The translations under genes were made by a program, and so were the position numbers. From Atrina japonica (lineage: Eukaryota > Mollusca > Bivalvia > Pterioida > Pinnidae): DNA of 64,000 nt. A model generated the notes under the pieces. It did no database searches. It had not been told where the DNA came from and saw nothing but the letters and a program-made list of their open reading frames with translations. The stretch is taken from positions 1 to 64,000 of the forward strand of contig BROG01000442.1 of NCBI GenBank assembly GCA_030159075.1, read 5' to 3'. Shown one piece after another: positions 1-25,797 of this stretch. How positions within the stretch are numbered: the first letter of the stretch is position 1; each line of letters opens with the position of its first letter.

Positions 1-205
1 CCTGTCATTGCCATCAAATAATGATTGTAAGTATCCTGTCAGGTCTGATATTGTCATCAAAGTGTGTGATAGTAAGTATTCAGCTTTGTCACTGCCATCA
101 AAGTTTGTGATAGTGTGTATTCTGACAGCCCTGTCATTGTCATCAAAGCGTGTGATAGTAGTATTCCGTCAGCCCTGTTATTGTCATTAAAGTAATTATT
201 CTGTC
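1..205. repeat. Degenerate tandem repeat, about 47-bp unit, 4 copies
   Basis: The phrase 'gtcatcaaagtgtgtgatag' and the following 'attctgtcagccctgt' recur about four times with substitutions. The array runs off the left edge of the window, so its full size is unknown. Short reading frames across it are by-products of the repeat. Confidence 0.75.
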
Positions 206-929
206 AAAATTTACAATAAGACAAAGGAATAGGTCTATAAGATATATCGCATATTGGAAAACTTGCATAACAAAATACGTGTATGTAAATTCGGTTCTTA
301 GAGAACGTTTAGATACTTATTGTTCTACATACCACTGAATATCTTTGGTTATGTCAAAAAGTTATTTATGGTGTCCGAGTAGCACGGGTACGATTCCTGG
401 ATTGGACATATGAGTATGTAAGATGGTTTGGTGATCGCCAAGTCGGACACATGAATTTTTTCCAAGTACTTCGGTTTCCTTCGATTTTTAATGAATTAAA
501 TAAGATTTCTTCTTTGTATATATTACCTGGTACAATGCATTCTGGGGGGAAAAGTATGCAAAGAAATAAATACCATTTTCACATTTACTATTTTTCCATA
601 CTTTTTCACATTTACTATTTTCCCATAGTTAATTGTGACATTCTGATTGTTTGAAAAAAAAATTACCTATATTAGAGTTTGTTTATTTAAAGGACAGCAT
701 TTAAAAATGCGTCAAAAGGACAGTGTCCTAGATTTTGCACATAGCTGACTCAATGTAATTTGGAACACAGTCTGCATGTGTTTTTAGAGATAACATACAT
801 ATAAATGTAACCAGTCCGGTCACGAACGTTTATGCATTTCAGAGCCCAGGTAGACTACAGTTGTGTGTCGTGCTTCGCAACTGTATATTCGTGTAATAAT
901 TGTATAAAAGTTGTAAAATTACACGTGTC

Positions 930-935
<6 letters not shown>

Positions 936-1009
<74 letters not shown>
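936..1009. repeat. (AT)n microsatellite
   Basis: An uninterrupted AT dinucleotide run of about 74 bases. Similar AT runs occur at about 6070-6150 and 8041-8134. Confidence 0.95.
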
Positions 1010-1012
<3 letters not shown>

Positions 1013-1541
1013 CTTCGTTTGATGAATTATTTGTTTTCATTTTAAAAATTGAACAAATAGTTTTGTTTTGTTGAGGACACATTTCTTAATGTTTCGCGTT
1101 TCTTTTGCCATCGAGCTATGAGGCGATTGGGATCTTGACAATGGATGTATGAAAAACATTTTCCCTTCAAAATGAAATTTTCTTGTCGTCCATGGTTTTA
1201 TCTCTGCGATATTTATCATACTCCACGTTCACCAATCAACATATGTTGCAGATTCCTCACAATACTGGAGACTTGTAATCTCGAAACTCTACTGAAGTAT
1301 AGGATGCCTGGGGACAAAAGAATTTCGCAAAATTGGATGTAAAGCAAGAAGCCGAACATTGAAACACGATTTTGTTTGAATTTTTTGTCATTATTAGTAT
1401 CATTATAGTCATGAAAATTTATTATATTTTAGAAATTATAAATCATATGGGACTTGCATTGAATTGATTACCTTGAGAAATGTCGGGCCAGAACCTATCA
1501 GCAGTTTTATACAAAAAAGGAGATATGAGACTTGTGAGTAG

Positions 1542-1594
<53 letters not shown>

Positions 1595-1632
1595 TATAAT
1601 GATGATGATGATGATGATGACGATGACGATGA
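1542..1632. repeat. Compound (AAT)n-(GAT)n microsatellite
   Basis: About 17 AAT/TAA triplets pass into about ten GAT/GAC triplets. Triplet periodicity keeps a frame open on the minus strand as a poly-Ile run, which is not a gene. Confidence 0.9.
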
Positions 1633-1662
1633 TTCTTTCTCTCAATAGACTTTTTTTTTCAG

Positions 1663-15273
<13,611 letters not shown>

Positions 15274-15375
15274 AATAGACTGTGGTGACTTCTGTGGCCA
15301 TAGTAGTGTTAAAGTTGCGGGACTATAGAAGACATTGGCCAAGTCATGTACATTATTCATATTATGGACCAAATA

Positions 15376-15567
15376 CAGTAAAACCTGCTTTAGCGACCAC
15401 CTGTATATAAAGACCACCTGGTCACAAAGACCGTATTTGCTGTCTCCAATAGTACCATTTGTGTACAAAGCAACTTCTATATAAAGACCACCTCCCTATA
15501 AAGACCACCTCCCTATAAAGACCGGTTCTTGTGTACCTAAGAAGGTCGTTATATACAAGATTCACTG
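15376..15567. mobile_element. TA-flanked MITE (pogo/Tigger-like ends), copy 1
   Basis: It starts CAGTAAAACCTGCTTTAGCG and ends with the complement of CAGTGAATCTTGTATATAAC, flanked by TA on both sides. The interior repeats 'tataaagaccacc'. It lies 100 bases after the SORD stop, so it may be part of the 3' UTR. Copies 2 and 3 are at 36212-36390 and 58136-58364. Confidence 0.75.
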
Positions 15568-17857
15568 TATACAATATGTCACGTGTTCTTCACTTTTACC
15601 ATACTGGCGACAGCATATCCACGGCAAACTTCATTCTATACTTCTATGGGAATTTTCAACGAATTGTTTAGAAAGTTAGACAAGACAATACAGAATACTT
15701 TTTGAACCGTTATCTGATACAGACTGCTCAAACCTGCTGTTTAAAGCGATGTGAGCTGTCGTAGGTGAAATTTTTACATGCCATTTTATGTGATATTCTA
15801 TCTCATAAATATTCCAAAGTGCAAATTAACTTTCGGTAAATTTTTACGAAGATTACCGAGTGACCAATAAACACGTGCTATTTGCAATTAATATACACTG
15901 TACATTATATTTGATTACCCTTTATTTTCGTAAATCATCATTACTAAATCAGGCAAAGTTTGTCTTTTTCGTCAATTCAAAACATTCGTTTCTGAAATTA
16001 TCCACGTGCGGGGTATATCGGGCGATCTGGACCCATTTTAACTCGTCCCATCGCATTTTCGGCTTATCATTCTTGACACATATGATCATGAACTGCCCGG
16101 ACATGGCGGCACGATTGTAAAACATGAAGTACGCATACTTTTCGCAGTTATATTGTTTTGATTTTGTCAATTTCAGCATTCAGGGTAACATTAAAGATCA
16201 GGAAAGTTTCTTTTAGTGACCTGATATATTTATTCATATACTCATCCGATTTTCTTCAGGTATTTAAGATAGCGTTGAAAAGCGTATATTTTACATAATA
16301 CGTGCACTTTCAAATAAAATTCACGTTCTGTATTTTAAAAATAATTATAAAACACACAAAAATCGGCCGACTTTAACATAGTCCGAGCGCGTAATGGACC
16401 GAGATCCCCTGACCGAATTACGAAGTACATTTGGTATGGCGAAAGAGTTTAACTGAAAGGTCATTGCATACCGAAATACAGCTGGATTTTTTTAAGGTAC
16501 GGGAAAACTTAAATTCTAATAAAACAAATAACGTCGAAAAGACCATCTTTTACAACGTTTTACGTGTTTGATAATGTATTTGAACACACATTTTATCATA
16601 TTCTCGACTATATGACAGAGGACAAAAATAATTATTGTGACAGCTTATATCGCTTTAACACACTTTTCTAAAACAAAAACAAAAATGCTTTATTCTAAAT
16701 CACAAATTTGTGATGTTCCTAATCACAAAAGATTCATTTCTGCATCCCACCATATTTTAAACTGAAAATCACGCCTTGTATTTGCTAAATCTATACACAT
16801 AATGTCGCATTCAAACTTTTTGACTACAAAGTGGTTTTGCAGTGCCTAAATATCAACTATGTTTAATAAAATTATATCGCATGTTCACGTGTTCAAACTT
16901 TTATTTTAAGAGGTCCTAAATTCCGAGAAGCTCGTTCCAGCAATTGGCAACAGAATATAAATTTAGTTAATATGAATTCTATCTAGTATTATACCAGAAG
17001 ATGGGACACATATGAAGTCGAGAACCCAGTGAAAGCATAAAACATTACTAGCGAAAGAAAGAAAGCAAGTTCAGTTTTTGTAATATAATTTTAGACACGT
17101 TGACGAAATTCAATTAAATTTGACACTGAGCTACCTCCGTGCACTGTGAAAATGTTCTTCAGTTAAAGGCCCGTGACCGGTGGTTTACGCTCAGAAAGGT
17201 TGTTAATTTTGTTTAAGTCGTTATATAAAGTTATTATTTTCCCATTAATTACGCTTCTAAGTGATTCTCTGTTTTCTAGTAATTTGAGTTTAATAATAAA
17301 AAAAAGATTTTTACTCGTAACAACAATAAATACAAACGGAGTTGCATGATATTCAAGGCAACCTCAGATGAAGAAGTCAACATATGGGTTATGTTTATCT
17401 CGTATCCATCACAACTCGTACCTAAGTAAGTTTTGTAAGTAAGTTTTAGCTGACTCGTGCCCATCGATTAACTCACTCGTGCCAATCTTCTTTGAATTTC
17501 CCCCGAGAAACCTCAATCTGCCAAGGCTAACACTTCTGTTCAATCGTGCAGTCAAACTGGTCGGAGGTTACCAATTCATTCTTTTGTTTTTATCTTTTTA
17601 ACTTGAGTGTGGTAAAAGTATATGTATAGAAATACAATACATATGTATTCTTATATCGAAAAATGAATGGTTGCAGTTTACGGTGAAATACTTCCCACAA
17701 TTTGACATACATTCATGCTTTACATTCTTTCAGCAGTGAACGGTACACGTGCGATCACTAATAAGGGGTGATTTTATCAAGTTTTTATCATTTTCTGACT
17801 AACTGCAGTGCATATGTGCACTAGTTTTGGTTAGTATGTCTTGAAATTGTATAATTT
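15568..17857. other. Intergenic sequence, nothing recognised
   Basis: AT-rich sequence with only short frames. I see no protein family, repeat array or RNA gene that I can support. An AATAAA at 15866-15871 may serve SORD. Confidence 0.5.
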
Positions 17858-18073
17858 GTGAATCGGAGAACTTGTAGGACACTTCAAATTGATCGATTTA
17901 AGCGGTCATGGGCCTTTAAAATTCACCGTGATCCCACTCGACGCTGCATACTTTCAGCAAATTTTCAAGAAAGCGTGCATCCGGGGCACTCCTGCACCAT
18001 ATGTGCTGGTGAATCATTGGAACAGTACCTATCAGCTACACAACGTTTCTTTTCGAAGCGATTGCAGAGCGAA

Positions 18074-18172
18074 ATGCCGCGATTGAGTGAAGTCGATAGG
18101 GGTAGAGTTATTGCTCTGATAATACAGGGGCATTGGCAACGTCATGTAGTCCAGCAATGTGATGGACTTTGA
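18074..18172 (+). pseudogene. Tc1-like transposase N-terminal fragment
   Basis: ATG at 18074 begins MPRLSEVDRGRVIALIIQGH and continues WQRHVVQQ before a stop. This matches the usual Tc1-family transposase start (Pro-Arg-Leu-Ser, Arg-Val-Ile, Gln-Arg-His-Val helix-turn-helix region). Only about 33 of the usual 300-plus residues remain, and no catalytic domain was seen nearby. The upstream in-frame extension is not conserved-looking. Confidence 0.6.
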
Positions 18173-18344
18173 ATTTTATTTACCATTTCTATAACAATAT
18201 ACGACTATGTTTACATATTGAACATATGAATGACATCACAGGTCATTAAGGGTCATTCATTCATCCACATCTACAAGCAACAATATACTATTGGCCACCT
18301 TTTCCTCATATTTATCACATATAGGTCGCACTACCCCAACTCTT

Positions 18345-18445
18345 TCCTTTGTTTGAGGGACATCCATAGCCAAGTGGTTAGAGCATCGCAATTTAAAACA
18401 TGGACGCACCACGGTTACAGTATTGAACATATGTTATATTTACCA
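18345..18445 (+). other. tRNA-like A-box remnant
   Basis: The string 'atagccaagtggttagagca' matches a tRNA A box. No convincing B box follows at the right spacing ('accacggttacagt' is weak), so this is probably the head of a decayed SINE rather than a tRNA gene. Confidence 0.35.
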
Positions 18446-18449
18446 CTGT

Positions 18450-18770
18450 TTAGCTTCTTCTATTCGCGGGGATTTAATTTCGCTATATCCGTGGTCAACG
18501 AAAATACTGTGAAATTAAATTCCCGTGAATATAATATACTTATGAAGTCTCAGAAAGACAATACGTTACCGATAAAAATTATAAAATAATCACCAATCAA
18601 AATTCATTCATATACAACCAGACATCGTATACATGAATCATAAAAATATTATCAGCCTTAGGTCTTGCGCAAAATGCAATACATGTGAATAAATTCCATT
18701 CATACAAACGCGAAATTTTCTCCCCGTGAAATTGAAAAACTATATGGTATGGATCTTGGATCTCGGAAAG
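18450..18770. repeat. Dispersed repeat shared with 45236-45456
   Basis: Shared blocks in order: 'gggatttaatttc.ctatat', 'aatataatac', 'tatgaagt..cagaaagaca', 'cttgcgc.aaat', and 'aattttct..ccgtgaaat'. The segment contains further inverted 'cgtgaaatt' motifs. No coding is evident; class unknown. Confidence 0.6.
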
Positions 18771-19885
18771 GCTGTTGAAATAAACCATATAACAAGGACA
18801 CAAATACAGAAATAAAAAGGCACCTAGGCTACAACAAACTCAACCGACCCCGCTCGGGGTTCGAAATCTCGACCTCTGGCGCCAAACACCTGACACCCAT
18901 ATACTACGCCCTAGATGACTAGGCAACAAACACCTGGCTTTTGAGATTAGGTGTCTGGGAAAATATTATCTCATTATGTAAACCAATTCTGGGTGTGCCT
19001 GTATAATGTAGAAAGGTGACCCAACAGAAAAACTACCCGAGTCATTTTTCTACGTAAAAACCATATCTGGACACATGTAGAAAACTGACCCATACCTATA
19101 GAAAATGACCAATTTTCTACAGATTTACAAAGTGCACAACAAAGGCAAAATGAATGATGAGAGCTTTTGACATGCAGACCCAACGTGAAATTTGAGGATA
19201 GGGAATTTTGACCTCGACCTTTGACCCCATGACCTTGAAACGTTGTCACAATGACCCCGAGATAATTCCTAACAACTTGAGCTTATAAGTCAGTTGTTTA
19301 TAACTGTACCGTATGTCATTTGTTCAAACGTCCGCTCGACGCTCGTTTATAAACAGAGTTTCCATTTCATTCGCAAACTTTACTTGATATACAAGTAAAG
19401 TCATGCATACACAAGCCGTTCAATGGGTAATCAGAAGAAGATATTTCTTGAATGTGCCAAGTTATGGTCCTTTTTTCGGCGCCTTTGTGTGCAAAAATAT
19501 GTCAGTTTTGAGTTAATGAGCCATCTGTATATAACGATACCTAGGTCATTTGAAGCGGCCACTAAATGCTCGTTCGTGAACATAGGCCCTAGATCTATTT
19601 TGTTTTCATTTGCAAAATTTGTAGATATTGACTTTTAAAACGGTCATGCATACAAATTTGAAAGCCGACATCTGATCACTGCATGGTTCATGAGAGTAAA
19701 ATTTGAAAGAATTTTTGATGTACCTAGTTTGGATCCGTTTGGCCGCTTTTAGGGCCCCTGTGGATTCCCCGAGGCCCAGATCATAATTAGGCCTAGCACA
19801 TGTATATGAATGATATTCAGTGGTGGATTCAAGGGGGGCGTAAAGGAAGCACCCCCCCTTGGACACTAAAGTATAGATGTATGCA

Positions 19886-20046
19886 TAGGCGTCGGAACCG
19901 GGGGCCCCCCCCCCACTTTTTTGGCAAAGATAGACATAGGTGTTAAAAATTGGGGCTTAGCCCCAGACTTTTCTGGCGTGTGTGTGTGTTTTAATTTGGT
20001 TTAGCCCCCCCACACACACACACTTTCAATTTGCTTCCGACGCTTA
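19886..20046. mobile_element. Short TIR element (GGCGTCGGAA ends)
   Basis: It starts 'ggcgtcggaac' and ends 'ttgcttccgacgct', inverted repeats of about 11 bases. The C/G-rich interior contains 'ggggcttagcccc' and TG/CA runs. It is a non-coding MITE-like element; no target duplication was verified. Confidence 0.5.
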
Positions 20047-20514
20047 TGGACTATGTATAGTAAAATTCAACTCTAAAGCCAAGAAGTTGACAAAAAATGT
20101 TTGAAACCTATTATATCATTTTAAATACAAAGTTGGTAATAAATAAAGATAAATTACCAAATTGTTCGCGCCTCGTTACGCTCTGCGAAAACAATTATCC
20201 TTCCCTGTAACTTGAAATTCTGGATCCACCTGGCTCTGTCTGTATATCAGTTTGGATTTTATGGCTTTTGACTACTCTTTCTTTTATTTCAGTTTCTCTC
20301 TTAAGTGTTTGTCCGATATATCGGTAAACAATTGTCCGCCTAAGACCTGAAATTATAATCATCGATGATTGTTTTCACAGATTGAATGCACCATTGTAAC
20401 CCCATAAAAAAGTCTTTGAAATTCCTGGATCCGACCCTGATATCCATATAGATTAATATTGGTGTTTCTTTTCCTTAAAATGTAAGGGAGTCACTTTTCG
20501 CAGGATGAATAAAA

Positions 20515-20735
20515 GAATTGGTGGATTCAAGAAGGGGGCGTTTAGCGGGTTGCAAACACTCCTCCCCTTTGAAAAGTTCAAAACGACCTCAGACCCCTCC
20601 CTAATCCCTTTGGGGATTCTGTCGCGGCCGTTTTATCGTATTGCCCCGCTTGCATTTCATAGGGCTAATGATAAAAATTCTCAACACTCCCCCCTTTCAA
20701 AAAATCCTGCATCCGCACCCAACAGAGACGTTTTT
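20515..20735. mobile_element. MITE-like palindromic repeat (TGGATTC / ATCC ends)
   Basis: It starts 'ggtggattcaagaagggggc' and ends 'ccccctttcaaaaaatcctg' plus 'catccgcacc', roughly inverted. A partial copy of the same left end ('ggtggattcaaggggggcg') is at about 19822-19845. Class unassigned. Confidence 0.45.
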
Positions 20736-20888
20736 GCACAGAAACATCTCAGATATAGATAGATCTACATGCATACATGTATAATATATTGTAGATCTAG
20801 CCTACATGTACAGGTCTACTTGAACCATTTTCCCTCTACGTGTCTCGTAGATCCAGTGTCATTTATATATAAAATATTTAGTAGCTAC

Positions 20889-20889
<1 letters not shown>

Positions 20890-20943
<54 letters not shown>
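20890..20943. repeat. (GA)n microsatellite
   Basis: About 25 GA dinucleotides followed by a short G run. Confidence 0.95.
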
Positions 20944-20950
<7 letters not shown>

Positions 20951-21901
20951 ACAAATACGTCTGCTGCTAAATCCGTGATTTCATTTCATGTCGAGTCCGT
21001 GAATATCTTTCATTTTAGAATCGACACCTGTCTTATTTTGGTTAGGTGGGATCGAGTCTGCCACGTCCGTCTGCAAAATCTATTTCATTCCATGTTGTAC
21101 CACAGTAGTCAATGATGATGCACTCTGATCTACTGTCAGTCAAATTCTTTGGAAAGTACTGCTACGAATCGTCTGCAAAATAATTTGGTATGAAAGTTAA
21201 TTAGTTGTATAGATTTCTACTTCAAACTCGATATAAACAGAAAGTAGAGTCTTGACTCTTTTATGAGGATAACATTGCACAACATTTTGACATTAAATTA
21301 AAACACGCGCACTTTAAGCCTAGAGCTACAACAATGCTGCAGGGATCTTGTTCGAACAGGGTTAATGTTATATCAATGTTATGTTGATACAATTATTGCA
21401 CTTGAGCACGTTCTATGCGAACGTGCAATAATCGTTTTATTACATTTTAATTTAACAAACCATTGAAAGAGATATGACAAGTTCTATCAGAGATATATAT
21501 ATCGCTGGCTCTATCAATCCCTCTACTCTAGCTCTGGTTTGTCTAACTTTTCCATGCAGTCAGAGAAGTTGGCACTGAATGTAATTGAGTTAAAACAGTT
21601 CTGTGGCGCTGTAGCCGTGCAATATGATGCATGTAAATCATCCAGCAGTTTATAGTGTGATTCCAATGTAAATGATAGAACGTCTGACTGTCTCTGGATA
21701 AATGAAAATGCAAAACAAAAATGTAATAGGCCTAATATATCTTGTTTTTCCCAAATTTAGTCTACGTTGGCACCCTCCAATTTTTGTATTATTATGGAGC
21801 AAACCAGCTTCAGCCTACATTAACTTTGTGTTACATTTGTTAATAGGCCTACATGTTTTACATCATTTAGAAATAAGGCCTACTTAAGACTACTGTATTT
21901 A

Positions 21902-22208
21902 CCGTATACGACCCATTAAGCGCCCAAGGTGCTACAAAATTCAGGTAAAAGGGATGGGTGCTTAATGGGACCATTAATACTCAAATTGACTTAAAACAGT
22001 TGTTAAAGCACAGTGGTCAAGTTGTAGTTATTACCGAGTTCACCCATCAACATAATTCTGTTGCTGGGGCTACAGATAAACTAACTTACAGTTTTTTCAC
22101 GTCCAGATCTCCTTGTCAACCAGCCAGAAAAGATTCTCGATCATATGTAAAAACTAAAAAGGGAAAGGGGCGCTTAGAGGGACATGGCGGTTAATGGGTC
22201 GAATACGG
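21902..22208. mobile_element. TA-flanked 307-bp TIR element carrying an open frame
   Basis: The ends are inverted: CCGTATACGACCCATTAAGC on the left and the complement of CCGTATTCGACCCATTAACC on the right, with a TA dinucleotide on each flank. This is the architecture of a Tc1/mariner-superfamily MITE. A 78-codon frame (21958-22194) spans most of the interior. Its product has no transposase motif that I recognise. Confidence 0.75.
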
Positions 22209-22919
22209 TATACTGAAATACAAGTGTTAAGTGTTGAAGGCAAAGTATCAGATCCTTATTTGCAATCTGACAACACATTTCTCTGACAGTCCAACGGGCA
22301 AGTAAAAGTTGGAACCTGGCAACATGATTTTATAGGCAAGTTGTTAAATTGTTAGGTCGAGGCCTGCTTTTCAGGTCCCCAAAACGGATACAGCTTGGTA
22401 GTCCTAAGGTCTATTTCTCAGAAGGTCTGTTAACTTCTGAAGGCTTGTTACTTCAGAGGTCTGTCATTCTGAAGGCCCGTAACTTCAAAAGTGTATTCTT
22501 TTGTATTTATTGTTTGTCAGTTTCTATATATGTATATTTACCAGAATAAATATGTAAACGAGAAAATTGGATTTCCTTGTCCTTACGTAATAGAAAAGTT
22601 TAAGAACAAAAGTACTTGGTAGCAATATTACCCTTTCCTTAGTTTTGGCAGTAAACCGGTTTGGCGATATATTAAAATATATCATTTTCGAGCTGAGATG
22701 TAGCCATTTTCAAGTGTATAATACCTGCTGTTTATAATCTATGTTATCCATGTACCCTGTATAAAACACAATGCATATAGACATAATTACTGGGTCTGGG
22801 GACAACGATTATCCTACATTAATTACTATTAGGTTATGATGGTGTGTCTGGTACATGTATATAATTGTTGGATAGATTAAAGTAAAATTTACCTGATAAC
22901 CTGTCCAGAGCTATCTTGG

Positions 22920-23172
22920 CTCCCCAGTGGAGTGTTCAATTTGGAACCGGAGGATCACAGGTTTGAGTTTCTTGCTTTTCAAGTCCTTCTGATGAGACAG
23001 TAAAAACCGAGATCCCTTGTCACAGTAGGTGTCGGCACATTAAAGAACCCTCACTGCTCAATCCCCGTAAGTGCGAGCATAGGCAAAAATTTTGAGCTCT
23101 TTATCGGCATTTGGTGATGTTTCCATATGAGTGAAAGATTCTTGAGTGGGACGTTATACAACATCAACAACC
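22920..23172 (+). mobile_element. SINE copy with diverged head
   Basis: Its body matches the SINE at 38351-38626 ('gatgagacagtaaaaaccga', 'cacagtaggtgtcggcac', 'catatgagtgaaagattctt'). The tRNA-derived head is present only as 'ggctccccagtggagtgttc' and 'acaggtttgagtt', too diverged for Pol III. This is an old copy. Confidence 0.8.
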
Positions 23173-23179
23173 TGATAAC

Positions 23180-24715
23180 CTGTCATTTGGCGAAAAAACT
23201 GATTTTGAACAATAAAATAGAAACTTTAAAATGGCAGAAATGTGTCTTACTTTAAGCTCTTAAAGAGCTCGAGGTTGAGAATTGTGAAATGTACGGATAT
23301 ATGTACATGTAGAAGAGGAATCCCTTGCAAAAACTGCATATTAACTAGCTCATCAGATTCTGATAATTCTGAAAGTATACATCTCTATTCAACGTGAAGA
23401 GCAGAAGTATTTGTAGTTACCAAATAGTAGCTTTTCTCAGTTTATTGTCTAATTCGCTCTGCTAAAACGACAATAAAATATTTATCAACTAAACACAACA
23501 CTATTTGGAAGTCCTCTCTTGCCACGCACGCAGCATGAAGATTTGTCTATAAAAATACTGAATGCCGCAAGGTCACAGGTCATCAATAGAATGATTCATT
23601 CTCCTACTAATCTGAAAATAAAGAAGAATGATGTTGAAGATTTTTATTTTTGGTGGAGAACACCTGGGACTATACTAGTGCATGGCAAAGTCTTGAATGA
23701 CAAGCTCATTTTCTACCTGTATAAACTTTTCATGCATATACTGACCATTATAACTGACCGATCAGAGACACTCACTGCATTTAAACATGGCTGTTACTTC
23801 AATCATAAAATGTAACATAGGTAAATACATTTATTGGATATATATAAACTTTCCTGTGTTTGAAATAGATTTAAAACAAAGACAGTGTGTTACAAATACC
23901 TAATTTACATTTGCTGAAATCAGAATTCCTTGTTTTGTTTTGTTTTACTGAAATCTAAACATTTGATCTGTAATTGTAGCATTTCTTTCCATTATCACTG
24001 ATGTCCATTGGAAGCTAACACCATCAGTATGGAAATAAATAAACTGTCAAAATAATTGATATTTAAACACGTCATAATGAACTCCCAGATTTTCTATTAA
24101 AATTTCAGGTGGCTGTCCCACGGACTCCTAAATATAAAAACTTTTAAAAATTAGGTAAATCCTAATACCCCTTAATTTCATGTTATACCCCCACATAATT
24201 TGAATTGGGGGTATGGAATATGGGGAACACTGAGAGGTGTTACATTCAAATGTTAATTACATATATATTTGTATATACATTTGTTTATTTTATATATTTT
24301 CTATTTCCAGGTTCCTATCTTGCAATTATGGCGTGTTGAAGAATATGGATCACTGTGGCTGCCCAGAAGTGGGCATCCATTGCATGTGATGTAGCTGGTA
24401 TCCAGCATTATAATTCGCGGTGCTACATGTTATGACATATATCAACATGTAAACAAAGCCTAATTGCATTACACAATTAACACAACTACCGGTTTATGTT
24501 GATCTTGTCTCAGGGATTTTATAAATTGTTATACATTATATTTGTATATATGTGGTCATGTTTTATATACGTGTATATATGTTACCAAAGGCATACAGAA
24601 TTCTCTCCAAGATTAAGTGTTCTGATTCTTGGATACATATGGAAAAGTAATTATTAGTACCTGTAACTGTTTAATTCAAATATTGTCAAAGCAGAAATAT
24701 TACCAGGTGCACAAA
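23180..24715. other. IBTK upstream region
   Basis: It should contain the promoter and any 5' UTR exons of IBTK, but I cannot place them. A 98-codon frame at 23519-23815 is unrecognised and has no splice or start context to support it. A possible acceptor ('tttctatttccag') lies at about 24298-24310, which could open a 5' UTR exon. Confidence 0.4.
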
Positions 24716-25797
24716 ATGGCATCCAATTTCAGTCCCGAATGTGGTGTAAAGTGCCGTTCCAAACAGCACGCCCTTGAACTTGTTTCAGCCATAACAAAAG
24801 GAACTATTGAGGAGGTCAAAGCATACTTCCGTCTTTGTTACAATGCAGGACAATGTTGTGATGTGTATGGGCGAACTGTACTGCACGTAGCAGCAGCATG
24901 TGGAAAGGATGATATTGTCGAATGGATTCTATTGGAAAAACAAGGGGACTTAACTCTTAAGGACGCAGAGTCTGGATGGACAGCCCTCCACAGAGCAGCA
25001 TTTTATGGACAGTTAAAGACAGCAAGACTTCTGATTCTGGTATATACATGTACATATATTCACTCTTTCTTTTTCTGTGTTGTTATCTATCTATTTCCCT
25101 AGCCTATATGATATGAAAATTTTGAAGATTTACTGGAAGATAAACAGGATCAATCACCATGCTGTGGCAGAAACAATAAATTTTAATACAGTATGTCTCA
25201 CCAAGCCATGGATACATTCACCCAAAGCACAGAGGCTGAGATTATGCAACATGGTGATTAATCCTTATTTTTAACACTTCCACATTTATTCTTTGAGTAA
25301 GAAAGAGTCAAACATCTTTACAAATCATCCAATGAACTAATGATCAGTTTTCTCTCAAACTTGTTATTGTTATCGGTAAGTCAAATATATCTATAAACGA
25401 GCATTTTGTGGGTACTTCAAATGACCTATGGTACACTTTAATATAAAATGGCTTATTCACTCAAAACTGATTGACTTTTTGTATACAAAATATAATAAAA
25501 CTGTTAGGAATCATCTATAGATCATTGCGACAAAGTTTCAACATCATAGGGTCAAAGGTCACATGCCCCAAAGTAAGTTTACAGAAAATCTCAGAACTTT
25601 GTTCAATTGACCAAATTTGCCAGATGAGCACTCTAAGGCTCCTATGAACACCTGTTTTTATTTAACAGTTCAAAACTATTCTGACATTCATATTTTTCAG
25701 TACAATAGTGATAATTATACCAGAGACCAAGAAGGGTTAAGTCCTCTTGATCTGTTGATGTATGACAGACCTGTACATGTGTCTTTTTCAAAGTCGG
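24716..25797 (+). CDS. IBTK: IBTK exons 1-2: ankyrin repeat region (residues 1-141)
   Basis: Residues 52-80 ([13 protein letters not shown]...) and 87-108 ([13 protein letters not shown]...) are ankyrin repeats. A partial third runs across the 25039/25701 junction and ends at [13 protein letters not shown]. Exon 2 ends in phase 1 before 'gtaagt', and exon 3 completes the codon as Asp-Pro-Asn-Glu. The intron at 25040-25700 holds only a diverged dispersed repeat. Confidence 0.93.

Larger units (their letters stand above)
206..1662. other. Non-coding stretch upstream of first visible SORD exon
   Basis: No exon with SORD-like N-terminal coding was found here, so the missing first coding exon is probably left of the window. 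The stretch holds an (AT)n run at 936-1009 and a compound (AAT)n/(GAT)n microsatellite at about 1542-1632, which ends about 30 bases before the exon acceptor at 1661-1662. Otherwise I see nothing recognisable. Confidence 0.6.

Noticed and set aside
360..445. Possible tRNA-derived SINE head ('gggtacgattcctgg')
   Set aside because: Only a B-box-like string; no A box at proper distance and no shared body with the SINE families here.
17858..18073. N-terminal extension of the Tc1-like fragment as part of a real protein
   Set aside because: Residues before the ATG at 18074 do not resemble transposase; the recognised start is the internal Met.
23519..23815. 98-codon frame upstream of IBTK as a small gene
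   Set aside because: No recognisable similarity, no Kozak or splice support and ordinary chance length.
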